DNA from: Patescibacteria group bacterium
GTDB taxonomy: Bacteria > Patescibacteriota > Gracilibacteria > UM-FILTER-43-11
NCBI GenBank assembly: GCA_029260985.1
Contig: JAJDCE010000088.1
Location: 1 to 21,250 of the forward strand
Direction of reading: 5' to 3'
DNA: 21,250 nt
The position numbers and the translations under genes were made by a program. The notes beneath the pieces were generated by a model that saw only the letters and a list, made by a program, of their open reading frames with translations, made no database searches and was not told the origin of the DNA. Of this stretch, positions 7,139-15,181 are shown piece by piece. The stretch's first letter is position 1, and each line of letters begins with the position of its first letter.

Positions 7139-7190
7139 TCTGTAATGACTATTTATTATTTTCTATGTACTATTTTTGATGGATTTGTCT

Positions 7191-7225
7191 AAATAGTAAA
7201 TAGCAAATAGCGAATAGTAAATGTT
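7191..7225. repeat. Heptamer array C, touching the tsaD start
   Basis: Five 7-bp units end exactly at the base before the tsaD ATG: AAATAGT, AAATAGC, AAATAGC, GAATAGT, AAATGTT. The array occupies the position where a Shine-Dalgarno site would normally be, and no such site is present. Confidence 0.75.
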
Positions 7226-8263
7226 ATGAAGATTCTCGGAATTGAAACATCGTGTGATGAAACCGCTGCCGCTGTCGTGGAAGATGGCTGTAAAGTGCTA
7301 AGCAATGCAATTGCCAGTTCAGTCGATCTTCATCAGCAAACCGGAGGAGTGGTTCCCGAAGTCGCTGCTCGTGAGCATATAAGGCAAATTTCACCTGTTG
7401 TGGATCAGGCTTTAGCGGATGCTGGATGCCAATGGAAAGACATAGACGCTATCGCCGTTACTCATACACCTGGATTAGTGGCTTCGCTGCTCATCGGAGT
7501 CAATACAGCTCAAACTTTAGCGTACATCCACAAAAAACCACTGATCCCAGTTCACCATATCGCGGGGCACATTTATTCCAACTTTCTCGAAAGGGAAAAG
7601 CCTCCCGTATTTCCAATTCTCGTCTTAACCGTATCGGGCGGACATAACGAATTAGTACTGCTTAAAGATCACTTTCAGTTCGAGGTGGTCGGAGAAACTT
7701 TAGATGATTCAGCGGGAGAAGCCTTTGATAAAGTCGCCCGTATGCTGGGGCTCGGTTATCCTGGTGGTCCAGCCATCGCTAAAGCCGCCGAATCAGGAAA
7801 TCCTGAAGCCTTTCAGTTTCCCCGAGCCTATTTAGACAAGAATAATCAGTTCAACTTCTCATTCTCTGGCCTCAAAACCGCCGTCCGCACCGCAATCATC
7901 CATACGACTGAAGGCGAGGATATGAATCCTCGCCAATTGAATAGGAGGGTGGTGAATGACATTTCAGCCTCATTTCAAATGGCTGTAGTCGATGTTTTAT
8001 CAGACAAGCTCATAAAAGCCGCCAAATACCTTAAGGCAAAAGAAGTTCACTTGGCTGGTGGAGTGTCCGCGAATCAACTCCTTCGCCAAGTGGTTTCAGA
8101 AAAATTGGATAAAAACATTCCCATTCATTATCCAAAAAACTTGAGCTACTGTACTGATAACGCTGCTATGATCGCTGGAGCGGGATTCTTCCAAGCTGAG
8201 AAGGGAATGACAAAGCCAACACTGCACATCGAGGTAAAATCTCAATCCTCTTTAGCGAGTTAG
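7226..8263 (+). CDS. tsaD: tRNA N6-adenosine threonylcarbamoyltransferase
   Basis: Catalytic ASKHA-fold subunit that transfers the threonylcarbamoyl group to A37 of ANN-decoding tRNAs (t6A synthesis). The protein is full length at 345 residues. It begins MKILGIETSCDETAAAVVED, has the metal-binding His111 and His115 in HHIAGH, the TVSGGHNEL motif, and GETLDDSAGEAFDKVARMLGLGYPGGP. SFSGLKTA and HLAGGVSANQLLR follow, with Asp and Asn in CTDNAAMIA near the end. It is divergent from lgt. Its TAG stop forms the first bases of the nadB -35 hexamer. Together with mtaB in this window it covers two steps acting on the same tRNA base. Confidence 0.97.
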   Translation: MKILGIETSCDETAAAVVEDGCKVLSNAIASSVDLHQQTGGVVPEVAAREHIRQISPVVDQALADAGCQWKDIDAIAVTHTPGLVASLLIGVNTAQTLAYIHKKPLIPVHHIAGHIYSNFLEREKPPVFPILVLTVSGGHNELVLLKDHFQFEVVGETLDDSAGEAFDKVARMLGLGYPGGPAIAKAAESGNPEAFQFPRAYLDKNNQFNFSFSGLKTAVRTAIIHTTEGEDMNPRQLNRRVVNDISASFQMAVVDVLSDKLIKAAKYLKAKEVHLAGGVSANQLLRQVVSEKLDKNIPIHYPKNLSYCTDNAAMIAGAGFFQAEKGMTKPTLHIEVKSQSSLAS

Positions 8264-8289
8264 ACAGGGGCGGGTAAGTCGACTATAAT
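8261..8289 (+). promoter_or_regulatory. Promoter of nadB overlapping the tsaD stop codon
   Basis: TAGACA (five of six consensus bases, its TAG being the tsaD stop), 17 bp, then a perfect TATAAT. Transcription would begin near 8296, about 16 nt before the nadB ATG at 8312. Confidence 0.7.
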
Positions 8290-8311
8290 AGCACCTGATT
8301 AAATCGCGTTT

Positions 8312-9769
8312 ATGCTTAAAACAGACTATCTGATCATCGGCTCAGGAATCGCAGGTCTTTCCACCGCTCTTCAATTAAAAGATCAGGGGAAGATCACTGT
8401 GATCACCAGGGGCGAGCTCAAACAGGCAAATACCTATTGGGCTCAAGGGGGGATCGCAGCCGTCATGACCAAGGAAGACCGCTTTGTTAAGCATATCAAT
8501 GACACATTGGACGCAGGAGCAGGACATGGTGACCGGGATGCCATTCGTCATTTGGTTGAAGGCGCACCAAAAGCGATCCGCTTTCTCGAATCAATCGGGG
8601 TTAAGTTCAAAAAAGAACCCGCCTTAGAAGGAGGGCACAGTGTTGCTCGGATTTGGAGAACCACTGATTTTACAGGGCAGGACATCTTAAATCAGCTCAT
8701 CAAAGCCGTTCAGAAAGCGAAAAATATAGAGGTAAAAGATCATGTTGATGCGGTCGAGCTGATCGTAAAGAATGATCGCTGTAATGGAGCATATGTCCGT
8801 GTCCAGGATCAAGAGGAGCTCCATCCCATTTACGCCAAAAGAACGGTATTGGCCACTGGTGGACTAGGTCAATTGTACGCCAAAACCAGTAATACCAAGG
8901 CTGCAGCCGGAGACGGAATTGCTTTGGCAGCCAAAGCCGGCCTTGAGCCAACTGCCTTAGAATTTATTCAATTCCATCCAACCGCTTTAAATCACGATGA
9001 CAAAGGCAGATACTTCTTATTGTCTGAAACCCTTCGCGGATTTGGCGCAAAGATAGTCAATGTTGAAGGAAAATCGTTTTTGGATGAATACGACAGCAGG
9101 GCTGAGCTTGCCCCTCGGGATATCGTGACCCGCGCGGTGAATTTTGAACTGGCCAATGGTGCCGTCTATTTAGACATGCGGCATTTAAATGGAAAAGAAG
9201 TTAAGAAGCGATTCCCAAATATCTATAAGCGGCTCAAGCAATACGGCCTTGACCTAACGAACGATCTCATCCCGATTACACCCGTCGCCCACTTTTCATG
9301 CGGTGGGGTGCCTACCGATTTGAAAGGGACAACCAAATTACCTGGCCTATCCGCTGTTGGTGAGGTCGCATACACCAAGGTTCATGGAGCCAATCGGCTT
9401 GCCTCCAACGCACTTCTTGAAGCGGTCGTATTTGCTGAATCGATCGTTAAGGAAATTATTAGACAGAAAGAGACGGGCGCGGAGGCTGAGATTACTGAAG
9501 TTGATCCTTCAGAAATTCCAAAAGTCGTTATCGAGTCCCTCCCTCAAGTTAAAGCTTACGCAAAACGCATCGGTCAGATCATGTGGGAGCGGGTAGGGAT
9601 TGTTCGAAGCGAAGAAGGTCTCAAAAAGGCCCTGAAAGAAATATCCGAAATACCCGCCAGGGATTACCGAATTCAAAATCGCCAAATTGTTTGCTATAAA
9701 TTAATCCAAGCCTGCTTGCATCGTCCTTTGAGCCTTGGGTGCCACTACATTGCCTCAGACCTTGATTAG
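8312..9769 (+). CDS. nadB: L-aspartate oxidase
   Basis: FAD enzyme that oxidises L-aspartate to iminoaspartate, the first step of de novo NAD synthesis. It has 485 residues against about 510-540 for well-known members; the C-terminal helical domain looks short. FAD-binding GSGIAG (10-15) follows the first strand. TYWAQGGIAAV, ATGGLGQLYAKTSN, EFIQFHPTAL, RYFLLSETLRGFGAKIVN, HFSCGGVPTDLKGTT and GEVAYTKVHGANRLASNALLE are the succinate dehydrogenase/NadB flavoprotein landmarks in the right order. No nadA or nadC is seen here. A PrsW-like protein gene follows after 69 bp. Confidence 0.95.
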   Translation: MLKTDYLIIGSGIAGLSTALQLKDQGKITVITRGELKQANTYWAQGGIAAVMTKEDRFVKHINDTLDAGAGHGDRDAIRHLVEGAPKAIRFLESIGVKFKKEPALEGGHSVARIWRTTDFTGQDILNQLIKAVQKAKNIEVKDHVDAVELIVKNDRCNGAYVRVQDQEELHPIYAKRTVLATGGLGQLYAKTSNTKAAAGDGIALAAKAGLEPTALEFIQFHPTALNHDDKGRYFLLSETLRGFGAKIVNVEGKSFLDEYDSRAELAPRDIVTRAVNFELANGAVYLDMRHLNGKEVKKRFPNIYKRLKQYGLDLTNDLIPITPVAHFSCGGVPTDLKGTTKLPGLSAVGEVAYTKVHGANRLASNALLEAVVFAESIVKEIIRQKETGAEAEITEVDPSEIPKVVIESLPQVKAYAKRIGQIMWERVGIVRSEEGLKKALKEISEIPARDYRIQNRQIVCYKLIQACLHRPLSLGCHYIASDLD

Positions 9770-9782
9770 TATAAGTTAAGAG

Positions 9783-9810
9783 TTAGAATCTAAAACCAAA
9801 AGTATTCTAA
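9783..9810. repeat. Small inverted repeat after nadB
   Basis: TTAGAAT at 9783-9789 and ATTCTAA at 9804-9810 can pair around a 14-nt loop. There is no T run after it, so it is not a standard terminator. It may be a weak hairpin or a binding site between nadB and the next gene. Confidence 0.3.
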
Positions 9811-9839
9811 TCCTTAATCCTTAATCCTTAATCCTTAAT
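9805..9839. repeat. Heptamer array D, running into the next start codon
   Basis: One degenerate unit (TTCTAAT, 9805-9811) and four perfect copies of CCTTAAT (9812-9839). The last T is the first base of the TTG start codon at 9839. No Shine-Dalgarno site is present. Confidence 0.8.
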
Positions 9840-10822
9840 TGAAAACGCTACTCGTCTTCATTATCGCAATCGTTCCCGCCATTATATGGCTTTATTTGTT
9901 CTTGTCTAAGCATCGCGAGAATAAATGGTTGGTAGTACTTACATTTATCGGAGGGATGTTGGCCGCGAAACTGATTCTGGTTTATCAAGGATTTTGGGGA
10001 GACACCATCAACCTGATTTTCTTCAAAGTCAATCCCGTTGATTTTAAAACCAATATCGAAGGCATTTTGGGGTCAAAGCCTTTGCTCGCCCTCTTTTTGA
10101 GTTTTATTGGGGTTGGGGTGATCGAAGAATACGGTAAATTCTGGATCATGAGAATCATCGACCATAATTACTTTAAATCTATCGATGATGTGATTGAGTT
10201 AGCCATCATCAGCGCTCTTGGTTTTGCCTTTTTCGAAAATATCATCTACTTCAGTCAGCATTGGGACAATCTATCCACCGGAAACTTCTTCATTTTCGCA
10301 TTGATGAGAGTGACCATTGTCACCATGGTTCATATGCTTTGCTCAGGAATCCTAGGTTACTATTATGGCATGGCCTATTTCGCCTCTCCCATGCTCAAAA
10401 TTCAGCACATGAAAAAGAAGCGGCATCCAATACTCCAATTCTTTAAAAAAGCGATGCATTTCAAAAAATCTCATGTTTACCACGACGAAATGCTGGTGAT
10501 CGGAATGATCCTCGCAATGGGCATTCACGCGCTCTACGACTTCCTATTAACCCTCCAGATCGGAGGCTTTGTGGTCGTAGTGATGTTGGGTTATTTCTTT
10601 GGCGGTTTCTGGCTTTTGAATTCACTTCTTAAAAGAAAAGATCTAAACTTAAAGCTCGGATTAGTGGGGACCAGTGTGATGCCTAAAGAGGACTTCCGAA
10701 AATTATTGGACGAAGTTCAGGTTATAAAAGAGAAGATGGCAGAAGGTTTAACGCCTGATCCCGTCAACGAAAATTTACAAGCCGAAACTGATTCGCCAAA
10801 TGAAGAAAAAGCCATTCAATAA
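9839..10822 (+). CDS. PrsW-family intramembrane protease-like protein
   Basis: A 327-residue protein with about seven to eight membrane segments. The family's EExxK motif is seen as Glu96-Glu97...Lys100 in GVIEEYGKFW. FAFFENIIYF and the RVTIVTMVHMLCSGILGYYYG segment with a conserved His follow. A third motif with His appears in GMILAMGIHALYDFLL. PrsW proteases cut membrane anti-sigma factors in Bacillus; the substrate here is unknown and no anti-sigma factor is nearby. The start is TTG, chosen because it is in frame with a good hydrophobic N-terminus; it directly follows heptamer array D. The last about 50 residues are a hydrophilic tail. The end overlaps the next gene by 23 bp. Confidence 0.82.
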   Translation: MKTLLVFIIAIVPAIIWLYLFLSKHRENKWLVVLTFIGGMLAAKLILVYQGFWGDTINLIFFKVNPVDFKTNIEGILGSKPLLALFLSFIGVGVIEEYGKFWIMRIIDHNYFKSIDDVIELAIISALGFAFFENIIYFSQHWDNLSTGNFFIFALMRVTIVTMVHMLCSGILGYYYGMAYFASPMLKIQHMKKKRHPILQFFKKAMHFKKSHVYHDEMLVIGMILAMGIHALYDFLLTLQIGGFVVVVMLGYFFGGFWLLNSLLKRKDLNLKLGLVGTSVMPKEDFRKLLDEVQVIKEKMAEGLTPDPVNENLQAETDSPNEEKAIQ

Positions 10823-11060
10823 ACTAGAAGTTGATGAGCAAATCGAGCTGATCAATAAAGCGCTCGAAGCAGACGTCACTCCGCTTTTAATGTCCCATGG
10901 CGGTGGGCTGGAAATTCTGGATATCGAAGATTGGAACGTGATTATCCGATATTACGGAACCTGCCATGGATGTCCCCTAGCTTCTTCTGGAACATTAGAC
11001 TTCATTGAATACACGCTTCAAAGCCAAATAGACGAAAACGTCAGAGTGGTTCCAGCCTAA
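10800..11060 (+). CDS. NifU C-terminal-like (NFU) Fe-S cluster carrier
   Basis: An 86-residue protein equivalent to the NifU C-terminal domain, which binds a [4Fe-4S] cluster between two subunits and passes it to target enzymes. The CxxC motif is Cys55 and Cys58 in GTCHGCPLAS, preceded by the LMSHGGGLEILDIED strand pair typical of the family. It overlaps the 3' end of the PrsW-like gene by 23 bp and is therefore in the same operon. Possible clients in this window are MtaB and the PurF cluster. Its TAA overlaps the convergent mtaB stop codon by 3 bp. Confidence 0.88.
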   Translation: MKKKPFNKLEVDEQIELINKALEADVTPLLMSHGGGLEILDIEDWNVIIRYYGTCHGCPLASSGTLDFIEYTLQSQIDENVRVVPA

Positions 11061-12355
11061 TCCATCACCAAGTCTTGTTTTCGAATCGACTCAACCGTAA
11101 TAGAACGTATTATGGGCTTTTTTACGGAATGAACCCGAACATAATTGTCCGTTAGACCTTCATAGATTCCCGGTTTTACTTCCGCTTCCCAAAGTATAGG
11201 CAAAGATTCTCCAATTTGGGACTTCAGGAAGGCATCTCGATATTGATTGGCCAGTGTTTGCAGGGTCTTCATTCGGTCTTTTTTGACTGAGTCAGGAACC
11301 ATTTCCATGGTGGCCGCTAGCGTATTGGCTCTTTTGGAATAGGGAAAGGCATGAACTTTAGCGAGCTGATGCCGTTTTACAAATTCAATCGTTTCATTAA
11401 ACTCCGCATCCGTTTCACCCGGAAAGCCCACAATAATATCGGTAGTGATCGCGATGCCTGGGATGTCCTCTTTAAGTCGATTGATAATCTTATCCATCAT
11501 TTCAACAGTATAGTTCCGCTTCATTCGCTTCAAGACAGTATCCGACCCCGATTGAATCGAAAGGTGGATATGCCGGCAGATCCGAGGATTTGTCAGGATT
11601 TCAATTATTGTTGTCGTTGTTGTAGTGGACGCAGATCTGCGTCCACTACAACAATTGAAATATTCCGGTCCCATCGAACTCAGTCTCACTCTCTCAATAT
11701 CAGTCTCATCCAGTATTTGTCGTAGTAATTCAGCCAGCCTGCTTTCCTTCGGTTTTGTCGTTACACTACATCCATACGCTCCTATGTTTATACCTGTAAG
11801 AACAACTTCGTTGTATCCGTTTTTTACATGCTCATTTATCTCATCAATTATCTTGTCAGCCGACCGGCTCTTCGATTTACCCCGTGCCGCTGCAATAATG
11901 CAGTACGTGCAATAATTATCACAGCCATCCTGTATCTGAACGAGGGCACGTGATCGGTTGATAAGGCGCGCGCCATTCCACTGAAGGCGATATTCTTCAA
12001 TGTCGCCAGTGGGGCGAGCGTCCTTATGTTTTTCCAAAAACCCCAATACCGCTTTCAAATCCGGCAACAGATAATCGACTTCCATAATTTTTTCAAACGA
12101 TTCTTTTTGCATGCGGGCTGCACAGCCAAAAACAATCGTTTTTAAGTTGGGGTTCTGATTCTTCGTTTTTCGAACAAGCTGCCGAGATTTCTTATCGGCC
12201 ACATGGGTTACCGTGCAAGTATTAATAATCGAATAATCCGCTTCAGATTCATTAGGTACCACAGAAACCCCATTGGCATTCGCCCATGCCAACACTCGAT
12301 CCAATTCGTAGCGATTGTTACGGCAACCCGTCATCTTAAGGCAAATCTTCATCAT
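11057..12355 (-). CDS. mtaB: tRNA t6A37 methylthiotransferase with an in-frame palindromic insertion
   Basis: Radical SAM enzyme that adds a methylthio group to t6A37 of tRNA. In its 432 residues, the N-terminal UPF0004 domain has cluster ligands Cys11, Cys47 (INTCTVTHVADKKSRQ, the MtaB-like form) and Cys78. The radical SAM motif is Cys145, Cys149 and Cys152 in GCDNYCTYC. HIHLSIQSGSD and ITTDIIVGFPGETDAEF follow, and a TRAM-like end. Residues about 234-250, a stretch with CC, GRRSAS and six Thr, are absent from the family at this site and are encoded by a palindrome (11598-11661). The flanking EYF and EILTNPRICRH align without it. The gene starts in the TAATG overlap with purD. Activity is probably kept if the insert lies in a loop. 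Confidence 0.9.
   Translation of the reverse strand: MMKICLKMTGCRNNRYELDRVLAWANANGVSVVPNESEADYSIINTCTVTHVADKKSRQLVRKTKNQNPNLKTIVFGCAARMQKESFEKIMEVDYLLPDLKAVLGFLEKHKDARPTGDIEEYRLQWNGARLINRSRALVQIQDGCDNYCTYCIIAAARGKSKSRSADKIIDEINEHVKNGYNEVVLTGINIGAYGCSVTTKPKESRLAELLRQILDETDIERVRLSSMGPEYFNCCSGRRSASTTTTTTIIEILTNPRICRHIHLSIQSGSDTVLKRMKRNYTVEMMDKIINRLKEDIPGIAITTDIIVGFPGETDAEFNETIEFVKRHQLAKVHAFPYSKRANTLAATMEMVPDSVKKDRMKTLQTLANQYRDAFLKSQIGESLPILWEAEVKPGIYEGLTDNYVRVHSVKKPIIRSITVESIRKQDLVMD
11598..11661. repeat. Palindromic element inserted in frame in mtaB
   Basis: A perfect 38-bp palindrome (11617-11654, centre AGATCT, arms containing TAGTGGACGCAGA) is flanked by a second inverted pair: ATTTCAATT at 11598-11606 and AATTGAAAT at 11653-11661. 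The left arm has 12 extra bases (11607-11618) of an imperfect trinucleotide run. Overall it is a 64-bp inverted repeat that interrupts mtaB without breaking the frame. As RNA it would form a 19-bp hairpin. Confidence 0.9.
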
Positions 12356-13659
12356 TAATCCCGTAAAGATTTCATCATCTCCACCCTCTTTTGAATCAAA
12401 GCTCGTGTTCCAATATCTTTTCGATAAAAAATCGGCCCTTTTACTCCTTCTACTGCCTGCTGAGCTAAAGCTTCCGCCTTTTCAATCTCATCCGCAACAC
12501 CCACAAAAGCCACCGCCCTAGAGCCAGTCATTATTAGTTGTCCATCCTTTTCATTCACGGCGGCATAAAACTGATTTACCCCATCAGGCAAATCACTGAT
12601 TTTAATCGTTTCACCTTTCACAGGATTGGTCGGATAGCCCTCTGGCACCGCGTACTTACAAACCGTAGCTTTTTTGGTAAAACGAATCTCGAGTTCATCC
12701 AAATTTCCTTTAATAATAGCCTGACAAACATCGACAAAGTCAGATTCAAGCAAGCTGAAAACATTCATCGCTTCAGGATCGCCAAAGCGAACGTTATATT
12801 CAATCAGCCGTACTCCATTTTTAGTGGCAATAAAACCACCGTACAAAACCCCTTTATAACCCTCACCAAATTCTTCTTTAAGGGCCTCAACCGTTTTTAC
12901 GTTGATTTCATGAGCTTCCTCGAGGTCTTTTTCAGTCAAAAATGGTAGATTTTCAGGGTAGCTATAAGTTCCCATTCCACCCGTATTGGGCCCTTTGTCA
13001 TCCTCAAAAGCTCGCTTATGATCCTGTATCACAGGCATATCCACTACATGTTCCCCGTCCACAAAGCTCATTAGGCTAAATTCCTGGCCAATAAATTTTT
13101 CTTCAATTACCACCTTCCCATCTTTTTCAGCATAATCCTTAGCAATCAATACCCCCTCCTCCAGAGTTTCGAAATGATCTCCCATCACCTGAACACCTTT
13201 CCCTCCCTTAAGCCCATCGGCTTTCACCACAATTTCTCCAAGTTTTGAAGCAAATTCCATCATACCATCTGCACTCGTAAACACTTTAAATTCGGGCCCA
13301 CCAGGTACATTGTGTTTTGCCAGAAGATCACGAGTAAAAGACTTCGAACTTTCCACTTGCGCCATCTGTTTGGTGGGCGATGCAGAGGGAATCCCAACCA
13401 TCGAAAGCACATCCACCACACCATCAGCCAGTGGATTTTCAGGGCCGACAACAGCAAAATCAGCTTTATTCTCATCAGCAAAAGCCTGAATGGCTTGCGC
13501 ATCATTAAGCGCTCCAACATGATAAACCGCAGCGAGATCCCGTATGCCTGGGTTAACCGCGCTAGCATAAACAAGAAGCGCTGAACACTTTGGAGATTTC
13601 TTGAGAGCTTCTGCAATAGCATGCTCCCTCGCCCCATTTCCGATTAATAAAATTTTCAT
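12355..13659 (-). CDS. purD: Phosphoribosylamine-glycine ligase
   Basis: ATP-grasp enzyme joining phosphoribosylamine and glycine to form GAR, the second step of purine synthesis. The 434 residues match the usual length. MKILLIGNGAREHAIAEAL is the N-terminal Rossmann-like start. VVGPENPLADG, the glycine-rich VVKADGLKGGKGVQV ATP loop, EEKFIGQEFSLMSF, the DHKRAFEDDKGPNTGGMGTY signature, and GVLYGGFIATKNGVRLIEYNVRFGDPE with metal ligands follow in order. Its TAA overlaps the mtaB ATG (TAATG). It begins 31 bp after purF, in a gap filled by heptamer array B. The pair purF-purD with folD upstream is a small purine operon. Confidence 0.97.
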   Translation of the reverse strand: MKILLIGNGAREHAIAEALKKSPKCSALLVYASAVNPGIRDLAAVYHVGALNDAQAIQAFADENKADFAVVGPENPLADGVVDVLSMVGIPSASPTKQMAQVESSKSFTRDLLAKHNVPGGPEFKVFTSADGMMEFASKLGEIVVKADGLKGGKGVQVMGDHFETLEEGVLIAKDYAEKDGKVVIEEKFIGQEFSLMSFVDGEHVVDMPVIQDHKRAFEDDKGPNTGGMGTYSYPENLPFLTEKDLEEAHEINVKTVEALKEEFGEGYKGVLYGGFIATKNGVRLIEYNVRFGDPEAMNVFSLLESDFVDVCQAIIKGNLDELEIRFTKKATVCKYAVPEGYPTNPVKGETIKISDLPDGVNQFYAAVNEKDGQLIMTGSRAVAFVGVADEIEKAEALAQQAVEGVKGPIFYRKDIGTRALIQKRVEMMKSLRD

Positions 13660-13661
13660 AA

Positions 13662-13696
13662 GCTTATAACTTAAGACTTAGGACTTAAGGCTATAA
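13662..13696. repeat. Heptamer array B (purF-purD gap)
   Basis: Five units on the + strand: GCTTATA, ACTTAAG, ACTTAGG, ACTTAAG, GCTATAA. The array fills the whole gap between the purF stop (13691-13693, inside the last unit) and the purD ATG (13657-13659). The unit matches array A ahead of the cyclase. Confidence 0.75.
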
Positions 13697-15181
13697 TAAA
13701 GTCATTTGGTCCTCATTTTCCCCTGTTTCACAAGGAGTCCGCTGAAGTTCAACCCGAGCTAATACCTCTTCAGTGATATTCTTCGTAGGATAATTACCTC
13801 CCATGCACGCCCAGCAGAATTTTTTGATTTTTGGATTCCCAATATGAGCTGCCTTTTCTAAATCAGCATATTTCTGATAATAAAGTTTATCTGCTCCAAT
13901 TGCTTTTCGGATTTCATCATGATTGAGTTGGTTGGCGATAAAATCCTGACGTCGTGGCATATCAATCCCGTAGACACAGGGGTTAACAATAGGGGGGGCA
14001 GCGGAGGCAAAATAAACCTTCTTAGCTCCCGCTTCGCGAACCATATCAATAATCTGTTTCGAAGTATTGCCACGTACAATACTGTCATCCACCAAAAGAA
14101 CATTTTTCTTTCTGAATTCCAAAGGGATCGGATTGAGCTTGTATCGCACTGACTTCTGGCGAATCGCTTGATTGGGCATGATAAAAGTACGGCCGATATA
14201 GCGGTTTTTGAAGAAGCCTTCACGGTATTTAACCTTGATCTCACTAGCCAGGGTAATCGCAATGTGTCTGGAGGTTTCCGGAATAGGGATCACCACATCG
14301 ATATCCAATTTATCTTTTTTAATTTGCTGAGCTAAAAACTGACCCATTCTAAGCCTTGTTTTGTAAACGCTGATATTGTCCATCAGGCTATCCGGGCGGG
14401 CCAGGTAAACATACTCGAAAATACAAGGACGCATCCTGGAACGAGTGCATTGCTGGCTAAAAAGTCCATTTTCAGCGTCTAAATAAATAGCTTCACCGGG
14501 CCCAACATCACGTAGAATTTTAAAACCCAATGCCTGCATAGCCACACTTTCAGAGGAAATAGCGTATTCAGGTTTTCCTCCATTTTCCCGAACGCCAATG
14601 CTCAGAGGTCTTATTCCGTTTGGATCCCGAAAGGCAATAATGCCATGATCAACCACTAGAGCCGCCACTGCATATCCGCCTTCAATCCGTTTAAAAACTC
14701 GTTTAACCGCCTTAAAAATCTTTTCAGGAGTCAATTTTTTAATCTTATTCTTAGTTTCGTGACCCAGTTCAAAAGCCAGAATATTCAGAAGAACTTCGCT
14801 GTCCGATGAAGTATTGAGATGTCTCAAATTGTTCTCATGAACCTCTTTTCTCAGTTGCTCGTAATTGGTCAAAGTGCCATTGTGAGCCAGGGCAATTCCG
14901 AAAGGCGCATTCACATAAAAAGGCTGAGCTTCCTCCACGGTGCTGCATCCGGCCGTTGGATAACGCACATGTCCTATCCCCATATCTCCCTTAAGCCGAA
15001 TCATATTTTTTGTCCTGAAAACATCCCGGACCAAGCCATTCCCTTTTTTAACATGCATTTGGTGGCCATCATAGGTAGCCATTCCGGCTGCATCCTGCCC
15101 ACGATGCTGAAGGACAATGAGTCCGTCATAGATATCTTGAGCCGCTGGCTGATTTTGCATAACACCTAAGATTCCACACAT
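13691..15181 (-). CDS. purF: Amidophosphoribosyltransferase, Fe-S type
   Basis: Catalyses PRPP plus glutamine to phosphoribosylamine, the first committed step of purine synthesis. The 496 residues begin MCGILGV, so Cys2 is the N-terminal nucleophile after removal of Met and there is no propeptide. LQHRGQDAAG, GIGHVRYPTAG and LAHNGTLTN form the glutaminase domain, and VLLVDDSIVRGNTSKQI is the PRPP-binding loop of the transferase domain. Four cysteines match the cluster ligands of the Bacillus-type enzyme: one in RPCIFEYVYLARPDS, one in NPCVYGIDMP and two in FCWACMGG. It therefore probably holds a [4Fe-4S] cluster. It ends in TAG inside heptamer array B. Confidence 0.97.
   Translation of the reverse strand: MCGILGVMQNQPAAQDIYDGLIVLQHRGQDAAGMATYDGHQMHVKKGNGLVRDVFRTKNMIRLKGDMGIGHVRYPTAGCSTVEEAQPFYVNAPFGIALAHNGTLTNYEQLRKEVHENNLRHLNTSSDSEVLLNILAFELGHETKNKIKKLTPEKIFKAVKRVFKRIEGGYAVAALVVDHGIIAFRDPNGIRPLSIGVRENGGKPEYAISSESVAMQALGFKILRDVGPGEAIYLDAENGLFSQQCTRSRMRPCIFEYVYLARPDSLMDNISVYKTRLRMGQFLAQQIKKDKLDIDVVIPIPETSRHIAITLASEIKVKYREGFFKNRYIGRTFIMPNQAIRQKSVRYKLNPIPLEFRKKNVLLVDDSIVRGNTSKQIIDMVREAGAKKVYFASAAPPIVNPCVYGIDMPRRQDFIANQLNHDEIRKAIGADKLYYQKYADLEKAAHIGNPKIKKFCWACMGGNYPTKNITEEVLARVELQRTPCETGENEDQMTLL

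Noticed and set aside
11617..11654. Intrinsic terminator inside mtaB
   Set aside because: The hairpin is strong but no T run follows on either strand, and the downstream coding sequence is intact and conserved.
11351..11725. 124-codon ORF on the + strand over the mtaB palindrome
   Set aside because: It is open only because the palindrome reads similarly on both strands and mtaB has few antisense stops; mtaB is clearly the real gene.
12538..12948. 136-codon ORF on the + strand opposite purD
   Set aside because: It is an antisense shadow of a well-conserved purD; no promoter or protein family is recognisable.
14819..15169. 116-codon ORF on the + strand opposite purF
   Set aside because: It mirrors the codon pattern of the purF N-terminal domain and shows no family motif.
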